The translations under genes were made by a program, and so were the position numbers. A stretch of 44,546 nt of DNA from Chrysochromulina parva (lineage: Eukaryota; Haptophyta; Prymnesiales; Chrysochromulinaceae). The notes under the pieces were generated by a model, which was not told the DNA's origin, did no database searches, and saw nothing but the letters and a program-made list of their open reading frames with translations. Below, piece by piece: positions 1-8,900 of the stretch (position 1 is its first letter; each line of letters begins with the position of its first letter). The DNA is taken from assembly GCA_002887195.1 (NCBI GenBank), contig PJAB01000087.1, positions 1-44,546 of the forward strand, written 5' to 3'.

Positions 1-253
1 AGCGCACGACGGCGGCGATGGCGGCCAGTCCCGCATTTCTCGTGGGTTCATAGGAGGCAAAAGTGTGAATGTCATTTTTCCATGAAAAAAATAGCCGGGA
101 CCACTCAGGGTGGTCAACCGATGTCGTCCCTAGCTTTGGTTTGGCTCGAATCAGTTGAGACCTCGGAAGTCCAATCCTGAGCCGCACCGACCCATAAATA
201 TGCGGGGCAAATTCGGGTAACTTTCTCCTCCGCCGATCTCACTCACTCGTCCG
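1..253. other. Leading intergenic segment with TATA-like box
   Basis: No gene can be supported here. An AT-rich TATA-like stretch (cataaata, about 193-200) lies roughly 55 bases before the first ATG at 254 and may be the core promoter of that gene. The first 190 bases hold no convincing coding sequence on either strand. Confidence 0.4.
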
Positions 254-736
254 ATGCAGACCCTTCTCGTGACGATGCTCACTGCGTCTGCGTCCGCCTT
301 CTCGGCTGGGCACGTTCGCCTTCCGGCTGCATCCCGCTCAATCACACCGAGCATGCAGTTTGGGAAGAAGAAGGATGCCCCGCCCAAGGCCGGCGCTAAG
401 GGTAAGGCGGGCGGCAAATCTGGTGGGTTCTACGATGATGAGATAGACACCGTCAGCAAGCCAGCGTGGCGGTTCGATGCGAATGACAATATCGCCGAAA
501 ATGGTGAGGTTGACCTCGCCAACGTTGGAGGTGTGCGATCTTTTCCCCCCTCAGTGCCCGCATGCTTTGGGGGTTAGGCTTGCCGGCTCTCTCCTCAAAC
601 AGCTTGCCAACTGTCCCATCAACTGTCCCATCCTCTCACAGGCGTGTACTACCTCGCCGCCGTGCCCTTCTTGCTCTTCTTCCTCGCGTACGCCTTCGGC
701 GCCTTTGACTTTGGCTACGGCCGGGGAAATTTCTGA
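254..736 (+). CDS. Small plastid-targeted single-pass membrane protein, two exons
   Basis: The exons are 254-530 and 642-736, giving 123 aa. The intron has GT-AG ends, and splicing completes a Gly codon that leads straight into a hydrophobic stretch. Residues 1-15 form a signal peptide ending in ASASAF, the ASAF-type cleavage motif of bipartite leaders in algae with red secondary plastids. A basic, Ser/Ala-rich transit-like segment follows up to about residue 34. Residues 38-58 are Lys/Gly/Ala-rich, then comes an acidic stretch. One membrane helix lies at about 95-113, followed by an aromatic Gly-rich tail (FDFGYGRGNF). I infer a thylakoid or plastid-envelope protein, perhaps a small photosystem-associated subunit, but I do not recognise the family. 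The TATA-like box at 193-200 supports this start. Confidence 0.75.
531..641 (+). other. Intron with short tandem repeat
   Basis: This 111-base intron begins GTGTGC and ends CACAG. Near the 3' end it holds two adjacent copies of the 12-mer aactgtcccatc (about 610-633). The bases just after the donor (GTGT) resemble those just after the acceptor (GCGTGT), a weak hint of the exon duplication seen much more clearly in other introns of this window. Confidence 0.7.
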
Positions 737-1262
737 TTCGCTTCCGACCCCCGTGAGTTGTATTTTTCTTGTGGAACTGTGCTCGTGGATCGTTCCCGGG
801 TGCGTCCGCACGCCGCCCAGCACATGCATCACATGCGAACAACAATGAAACTATTTGACAAAGAGACACTCTAGCGGCCACACGTGGCAGCGCAAAAACG
901 CCAATTGTATCGGTCCGCCACGCGCCCGTGACGACCAACCGCACTCACACGACTCACTCGCACGTCGAACCTGCAGAACCTGCCGTGCATGCAGAACTAG
1001 GCTGGGCACCGTGGCCGTCGCCCCTGTTTTCCGAATAAGCGTCGGGCAGCGCCGCCACGCGTGCAGAACTCTCCGGCGATCTGGGCGCGGCGTTCCGCGC
1101 ACTCTCAGCTCTGCCCGCACGAGGATCTCGCCGCCTCCCGGCCAGCCAGGGCGCTCGTGCGCCCCGAAGCAGTGGCGGAGCGCAGCGCAGCAGCGCGCGC
1201 TCCGCCGGCGTCTGCTCTCCGCCGCCGCTGGCGCTGCCTCGGTGGTGTGTAGCCCCAAACTC
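737..1262. other. Intergenic region, no gene seen
   Basis: This stretch lies between the 3' ends of two convergent genes. The open frames are short, Arg/Ala-rich and typical of random reading in GC-rich DNA. The word tgcagaac recurs near 972, 991 and 1062, but no clear tandem array forms. Confidence 0.5.
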
Positions 1263-2479
1263 TCAGCTGGTGCTCATACCAGAGAGCGACCTTGCAAGCT
1301 CGACGGCTTTGCGCGCTCTCTCAACGTCCGCGTCGGTCAGGCCTTTCTTGGGCTGGAAGGCCGATGGGCGGATCTGCATCTCGTGTGGCGCCACCGCGTT
1401 CTGACGAATCCATCGGTGCATCTCGTCCTACGAGATTAAGACGAGATTGCGAGAGCGACCGAGGTCAGAGGGAGATGATGGCCCATATCGGAGGATGGGT
1501 GGGAGGGGCGCAGGTGTTGGGCGGCTGGGGGGGCGGGGGGACAAGAGGGCCAAGGGGCGCGGAGGACGGTCGAGCTATCTCACCTGGACGACAGTCTCGA
1601 TGTACGTTTGCAGCGGCAGAGGCACAGAGCCCCACGACACCGAGCACTCCGTCTTGAGGCGCAGCTTGGGCGGCTGGACGAAGGAGATGGAGACGCTGCT
1701 GATGTCGTTGGCCATGCGCACCTTCATGCGCCCCGACATGCGGAAGTCGAAGAGCCGCATGATCATCGAGAAGGTGATGTAGTGTGAGCCCTCGAAGGCA
1801 ACCTGCACGCTCCACGACGGAGCCCAGCGGAGGGTCCACTCGGAGTCTTGCATCGACTCCCATCGCTCGAGCTGGATGTGCGGCGCCTCCGAGGGCACCG
1901 ACGGGAAGGAGCAGTCCACGAAGCGCACCGCAGTCACCTGATCGACGGTAGAGAGCGCCTGCACACGCGCGAGAGAGAGAGGGCACGAGTTGCCCCGAGG
2001 ACCCGTGAGCGAGCGCGGCTCGGGGCGGCGGGTGGGCGCGGTGCACGCGCCAGCTGGATGGGGTGTGGGGGCGGGCTCACATCGCGCAGCAGAGATACAC
2101 AGGTGTCCTTGTACGTTTCGTTCATGTCTGGGCTGAACATGACGCTTTGGCACATGTGCTGCATACACTCCTCCCACATCGCCACTCTGGCTTCCGACGC
2201 GCGCAGGCGGCTCTGCAGCTGGGCGACCTGCACGCGCAGTGCCTCCACAATGGACGACTGGACCGTTCCATCGGACGGCGGCGGCGAGGGCAGCAACGCC
2301 TCAGGCTTTGCGCGGCTATTCGGAGTGTCGCCCGCGACACTCCCGCCTGAGACTGAGCGGCTGCCCGAAACCATCGGGGAGGCTGGCTCGATCGAATTGG
2401 TCGACGAACGCTGGCTCTCAGCCGGAGACGGCGGCATCGGCTTCGCAGCCGGCGACGGCGGCAGCGGCTTAGTCTCCAT
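1263..2479 (-). CDS. Probable SMP-domain lipid-transfer-like protein, three exons
   Basis: On the minus strand the exons are 2479-2081, 1958-1584 and 1427-1263, all phase 0, giving 312 aa. Residues 1-75 are Pro/Ser-rich. A short coiled coil (about 76-100) follows, then a segment running across the first junction into a beta-rich region with the pattern of an SMP domain: a VRFVDCSFPSVP-like strand at the start of exon 2, alternating hydrophobic strands, a MSGRMKVRM segment and a final FVQPPKLRLKTE section. SMP domains carry lipids at membrane contact sites (family knowledge). The N-terminal half of a typical SMP domain is not obvious, so the call is tentative. The last exon gives a helical C-terminus ending GMSTS. 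The ATG at 2479 faces the ATG of the large gene at 2679. Confidence 0.5.
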
Positions 2480-2678
2480 TATCGCACGTCCCTGCGCGGG
2501 GCACACTCTCGCGTCGAAGTTCCGTGTTCCTGCTGGCGGTTTCGCTGCGGAAGTCAGCAGATCACGTGGCCTCATTAATGTGAAATTACATGGGGATGGC
2601 GCCACGTGGAGCACTTTTTCCTGCCACAAACTCGGAGGGATCGGACACGGGGAACCCTGCATCTCTCTGAGCATCATC
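2480..2678. promoter_or_regulatory. Shared divergent promoter region
   Basis: This 199-base gap separates two head-to-head start codons. It includes the most AT-rich patch nearby (around 2570-2592, cattaatgtgaaattacatg). The minus-strand reading frame runs open across it, so the minus gene's start could lie further upstream than called. Confidence 0.4.
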
Positions 2679-5600
2679 ATGATGATGGAGAAGTCGACCG
2701 CGCAAGCGCAGCTGCAGGTCAAGCTCGCGCGGGCGCTCGCCAGTTCGGAGACGCAGCTGTGCAACGTGTCTCGCGGCCAGCTCGAGGAGACCTCGGATCG
2801 GCTGAAGGCCGTCTCGCGGCAGCTGCGCATGCTGCTGCACACGACGGCAGGGGCTCTTCGTGGTATAGCTGATGCGCTCAAGGACAGCAGCTTCGTGGCA
2901 CGAGTGCGCCTTCCGGACGCGCTCATCAGCAGCCCGGAACCCTCACAGCCGCCCAAGCAGATGCGGCCCTTCCTCATCGCGTACGGCGCGCTGTTCACCA
3001 TCCTGCGCCGGCAGCCGGCGGTGCTCATCGAGATTGTGCATCGGAGCGGGATGGCCGCTGCGGTGGCGCTGCCAATCCTGCTCTGCTCCGTGTGGGGCCA
3101 CCTATGGCGGTGGGACGAGGAGCGCTGCCTCGTGCTTGCGGCCGCGCATGCCGTCGCCCTTCGCGCCGCCGAGGTGGGCGTGCGCCGCGCGCTCGAGGCA
3201 GGCTCGCTGGGCGAGCGCCTGTGCTGCACCTACCTTCGTATGCTGCCGGGCGGCGGCGCGTGGCTGCAGGCGGCGCTGGGCGCGCAGCTCGCGCGCATCA
3301 TCGAAGAGAGCAAGTACGGGCTCAAGCTTCTCATCGACCCGCTGGACGCGTACCAGTCGCTCTCGGCAGAGGATCGCGCGGAGGTGAACCGCGAGGTCTC
3401 TGCAACGTCTGTGGGCGAGCACATGAAGGTGATGGAGGTGCTCTCGGCGCGGAGCACGGCGCTGAATGCCAAGTGCGAGGCGTTGCTGCAGGCGCTCCTC
3501 GCGTCCACGCCCGCCGCGCCGCGCGGCTTGCGACTGCTCTGCCAGCTTCTTCTGCGTCGCTGCCGCCGGCCTTCCGATGGCCTTACGGGCTTCGCCCCCT
3601 CGCCTGCCGAGGCGGCGACGGACGGACTGGAGGGCGGCGACGGCGGCGGTGCGCTCGCGCGCGAGCTGCTCCTCGCCCTCCTTGTGGCGCCTGCGGTCGC
3701 CTGCCCCGAGGCCTACGGAGTAGTGCTCCCCGCTCCGGTGAGCCGTGAGGCACGTAGCAACCTGGTCGCTCTCGCGACGGCTCTCACACGCGCTGCCGTG
3801 CTCCAGCCGTACGGCGTGGAAGGCGGCACGCCGGGCGGCGCGCCGGGCGGCGGCGGGGCGAGCGCGGAGGCTCGCGCCGCCGAGTCCTGGAACCTCGAAG
3901 GTTATTGGCTTCAGGTGGATCGATTCCGTGAGCTTGGGATGAGGTGCACCGCCGCGATGGTACGCGGGCGCGAGGGCAGCGACGGCGGCGAGCAGAGCAC
4001 GATCCTCGAGCTCGCGGACGATCTGACGGCCGAGGCGGACGCGACGCTGGGTGCGGACCGCGCGCCGGTGGCGCTGGCGGCCGAGGCAGCCATCGAGGCC
4101 GAGGTCGCGCTATTCACACCGCCGCCCTTGGACGTCGAGATCGAGCTGACGAAACTCCGCTTGCTTCACACCATGGTTGAGGGTAAGAAGGCTTGTCTGC
4201 TGGATGCATGCGGCGCGCGCGAGCCGCTGCTCATACCGTTGCTCGAGGCGCTGCAAGGGGCTACCCCGGTGCTCGCCGAGCTCGGCATCATCTGGGATGA
4301 CGAGGACGGGATGTGCCTGTCGTTCGAGGTGGGAGAGCCCTCCCTAGCGGGGTTCGGCCGCAAGGACGCGGCCGAACGCAGGGAGCGCGGCAGCTCGTCC
4401 GACAGCGCGATCACGCCCGAGAAGAAGAAGGCCGCGATGTCGACTGATCTCGGGCTGGCAGAGGCGGCGCTGATGCGGCTGCGCCATAAGTTGACGGCTC
4501 TCTTCTTTCGTCTTCCGCTCGCGAGCCTCCGTGACGAAACTCCTGACGAAACACCGCCCATGACTGACGGGTACCTTCTCACAGACACGCCTGCGAGTTT
4601 CGCGGCGAACGAGGGGGCGGACGGCGCGGGGGCGGGGGGCGGGGGGCGGGGGGTGGTGGGCGCGAGCCGTGCGGAGGCGACTTGGGCGAGGCTGCGGAGC
4701 ATGCTGTCACGCGAGGCGGAGGAGGCGATCGCGGCCGGGAACGATTCGCAGCACACCCAGGTTCTTGAATGCCTGGGCGAGCTTGACACGATCGCATCCC
4801 TCGCCCAGGGCGGCGCAGGCGAGGCGGCTGGCGCGGGTGGGACTGCCCCGGCGGCGTGGGTGACGAGCGTGCGTGACGCCGTGACGGCGGAGGTAGCCAA
4901 GCTGACTGGAAAGCTCGCAAGCGCGCGCGCCGAGTGGCTTGGCATGGCGCGCTGCTGCGCCAGCGCGCTCTCGGACTCGGCGCGCCTAGAGCGCATCACC
5001 AGTCGTGTGCGTCTCGCCCATGCGCGCGCTATGCTCGTACGAGTGCTCGAAGAGTTTGACGCGTCGGTGGGTCGGCCAGGCATGTTGGACGCGCCCGTCG
5101 TGCCCAGCGCCCCTGTCGACCCCACGGGCGCGGGCCTCGCGACGGCGGTACTCGAGATTGTGCGAGCCGTCAGCAAGGAGGCTTGGTGGACGGAGCTCTC
5201 CGCGCGAGAACAGTCTCTCACGATGTGTGCCATCGCTGCCCACTGGCGGCCGTACGAGAACCCGAGCACCCTCGCAGCGACGCCCAACACGACGCCCATC
5301 CACCAGGCGTGTTCGATGATGCTGGCCGAGGCCGACGGTGGCATGGAACGGCTGGGTGTGCCCGTGCAGCGACGTGAGTGGCTCTGGGCGTGTGCGCCCG
5401 CGGCGCGCGAGCTACTTCGTCAGGCAAATGCGAGCGCCATTCCGCGGGATGCGTGTGGACTTCTCGGGGAGCTGTGGCGTCTGCTGACCGAGGCGCCCGC
5501 GGTGTACACGAGCGGCGAGAGGCCAGGCGCGCTCGATCCGCTCGCCTCGCCGATGCCGCCAACGCCTGCGGATGCGGCCAAGGCGGTGGCCGTCGATGAG

Positions 5601-5905
5601 AGTGCATCGTGGGCCTGGCTGCTTCTTTACTGCCAAGACATTGACCAGCGTCGGCGCGCGCGCGCCGACCCGTCGGCGGACGAAGTCGGATTGGACGCGG
5701 ACGCCGTCGCCGCCGCCATCCTGTACATGGTTCCGTTTTTCGATGACGTGGTGCGTGGGCTCGAAGAGATGGGTAGCCCAACGGACGACACGACGGTCGA
5801 TGCTGGTCAGGCGGTCGCACTCACGATGACGGCCGCACGTCGACTGCTTCGCGCGATCGAACCGCTCAAGGTGCAGTCGCTGCTCGGCCAGCTGATGATG
5901 GGGGT

Positions 5906-5967
<62 letters not shown>

Positions 5968-8900
5968 GAGGCGACACCCCCAGACTCGTCAAGAAGAAGA
6001 GTGTCGTCAAGAAGAAGAGCTCGTCGCTCGAGGCCGCGCCGCTGCCGGTGCACCCATGGCCATGGCGGTTGGCGACGCGCCTGGAGCGGCGCTGGCGGCT
6101 CTGCCTGGTGCGCGCGCAGCGCGACGTGTGCGTGCTGCACGCGGAGGCCAGCGCGCACGCTGGCGCCCTCACGCGGCTGCGCGCGGCTTTCGTCAAGCTG
6201 CATGCGCAGCAGCTCGCCTGCTGGGTGCAGTCCGAGACACTTCGCTGCCTCACGATCGGTCTGACCACAAGTAGCAGCGGCGCCAACAGCCTTGTCAGCC
6301 TGAGCGACGACGTGATGGGCTTTGATGAGCAGAAGCACGCGGAGCGGCACGAGCATCACGATGACGTGGCTGCTCTGCTCGACGCGCTGCGCCGGCAGCC
6401 CCGCGCTCTCGCGGGCGCGTTGCGCCGCTCAGGGCTGATGCGCGCGCGCTGCCCAGTGGCTGAGCAAGAGGCAGCCGTCCAGATGCTGCTCATGTCGCTC
6501 TACGGCAACCGCACTCACGTGTCCGACGAGGCCGCGCTGATGGAGCTCATCGGCGCGCTGGTGGCGCAGGGCGCGCCGGCGGTGGAGGGCGCAGGGAAGG
6601 AGGTGAGAGAGGAGGCGGAGGGCGAGGAGGCGGAGGGCGGCGAGCCCTTGGTTCCGATCGATGCCGAGCTCCGAAGCAGCCGGAGCTTCTTTTCGAAGCT
6701 TGTGGCGGCGTACTTGCGCATGCTGCCGGGCGGCGGCGCGTGGCTGCAAGCGGCGCTGGGCCCACTGCTGGCACACATCGCCGACGAGAGCGAGCGTGGG
6801 CTCCGGTTGCTCGTCGAGCCGATGGACGCGTACCTGTCTCTCTCGCCCACCGAGCGCGCCGAGGTGGATCGCGATGTCGAGAAAGGGGAGGTGGTGGCCA
6901 TGGACGTACACGTCTTAGTGGTGGAGGTGCTCTCGGCGCGCAGCGCGGCGCTGTGCGCCGAGTGCGAGGTGCTGCTTCACGCGGTGCTCTCCTCGGCATC
7001 GAGCGCACCGCGTGGTTTGCGGATGCTCGCGCGCACCCTGAGCTTCGCGTTGCCCTCGGGCGCGACGAGCGCGCTCGTCGCGCTCCTGTACAACACCTTC
7101 GTCCTGCCTGCACTCACGACGCCCGAGTTGTACGGTTTGCGGCTCGACGGCGGCGAGGGCTTGGTGAGCATGCGCGTGCGTCAGAACCTGTCGGCGCTCG
7201 CCACGGCGCTCGAGCAGCTCGTGAGCCTCGTGGGCGAAGAGTCGCTCGCGCAGGGCTCCGCGCCCGAGGGAGCCAAGAGGTACTTTTCTCGGCGCCTGCT
7301 CACTGCCGGGCCGGCCACCGCGGCCGCGAGTGCGTCGGCGCTGGTCGAGGCGCCGTTTGCTCCGCCCATCATGGCGACGATGGACGAGCCGGTTCCGTAC
7401 TCGGCCGACGCTGACGAAGCTGACGAAGCTGACGAAGCTGACGAAGCTGACGAAGCTGGGGGCCTCCGAGAACGTGTGCCCGCCGAGGCGGCGGCAGGGG
7501 CGGGGGCGGCGTTGAGGATGCCTCGCGGCACACGGACGATCGCGGCAGCTGGTGGCGGCATGATCGTGCGTGCCAATGAGGATGAGCCAGTGCCCCTTGG
7601 GTTGCCCGGCGGTGCGGTGGTGCTCACCACGAGCTGCCTGGTGACCCTCCTGTGCTTCGTACGGCTCCACTTGCACGAGCAGCTGCCCCTGCCACGCTCC
7701 CTCGTTGCCATGCTGCCTGATGGCCTGGACGAGGCGTTGCAAGAGTCTGCCGCCACAGGCGGCGCGGCCGCGGCCGCCGCCATCGCGGCCGTGAGCAGCG
7801 GCATGGACGTCCTTTCGAAGGGCACAGAGTGCTGGTACGAGCGCAATGGCGAGCGCAAGTTGGCGACTGTCCTCTCGGTCGACTATGGCGACGACCCGCC
7901 TTTTTATGTGATCCGAATGGACGGCGCCGAGCGCCAAACGGTCCGCAAGTACCTCATACAGCTCACGATGCGCGAGAGGGTGCTCGCCGCGCTCGGCGCC
8001 GAGGCGGAGGCGTACCAGGTGCTTGGGACGGCGCTCCTCACCGGAGGACCTCCGATGATTGCCTCTGATTGCCTCTGATTGCCTCTGATTGCCTCTGATT
8101 GCCACTGATTGCCACTGATTGCCACTGATGCCCTCCCTCCTCGCATGCAGGTGCTCGAGACGGCGCTGCTCAAGGAAGGCCCCCTCGGGATAACGGTCGA
8201 GAACGTCGACAGCCATCCGAACTCGCCGGCCCACTTCCCGCCAATACTGACGCACATCGTGCCCGGAGGCGCGGCAGACCGCTCCGGTCAATTGCGCGTC
8301 GGCGACCACATCTTCTTCTTCAACGGCCAACGGCTCTACGACCACAAGGGGGCCTCCAAGATCATCTCGGAGGCCGCGGGCTGGTCCCCCGTCGTGCTTC
8401 TGCGCAAGCGTCGCGCGACGGCAGCCCTGCTGCGCGGGCATGGCTTTGGAACCGTGGGCCCGCTTCGATCGTTCTTCGAGAAGGGAGCCTCCATCGTGCA
8501 CCCTGACGGCTCCTCGTCGGTGCCGCCGCTGCAGCTGTGGACCTTTCTGCTGCTCGAGCCGCCCGCCGAGGAGGCTCGGCCAATGGGAGGGGAAGCCTCG
8601 CCCTCGGCCAGCCCGGCCAGCCCGGGCCCAGACCGACTTTCTGTCGAGCTGGCTGAGGAGGAGCATGTTGCGACCTCGGATGGCATGACTGGGGCGGCCT
8701 CAGATGCCAAGCAGGCGGCGCGCGAGCACGCGGGCGCGCTCCTCGGCCGCCTCCTGCGGCGCAGCCTTCGGTGGGGCTGGCCGTTAGAGCTTGCTTCCCT
8801 CTCGATCGACGGCGCCGTAGCGGTGCGGGTGGCCTCGGCCCTTTCACTCGGCATCTGGTCGGAGGCGGCTGAGATGAGCTCGCTGCTGCTCGCGGTTCAA

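Noticed and set aside
1848..2678. N-terminal extension of the large RasGAP/VPS9 protein
   Set aside because: The open frame begins at a TTG and overlaps the minus-strand SMP-like gene, whose exons and splice sites are coherent. The first of the ATG cluster at 2679 fits better.
4166..5344. Long minus-strand open frame (392 aa) opposite the RasGAP/VPS9 gene
   Set aside because: Ser/Arg/Ala-rich antisense shadow in GC-rich DNA, with no domain; the plus strand encodes recognised folds.
8053..8130. CRISPR-like array of short repeats
   Set aside because: The units are adjacent 10-mers with no unique spacers, lie inside an intron and the DNA is eukaryotic.
6915..8666. Minus-strand open frame (583 aa)
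   Set aside because: Arg/His/Gly-rich shadow that runs through the repeat-built intron and opposite the RasGAP and PDZ coding sequence.
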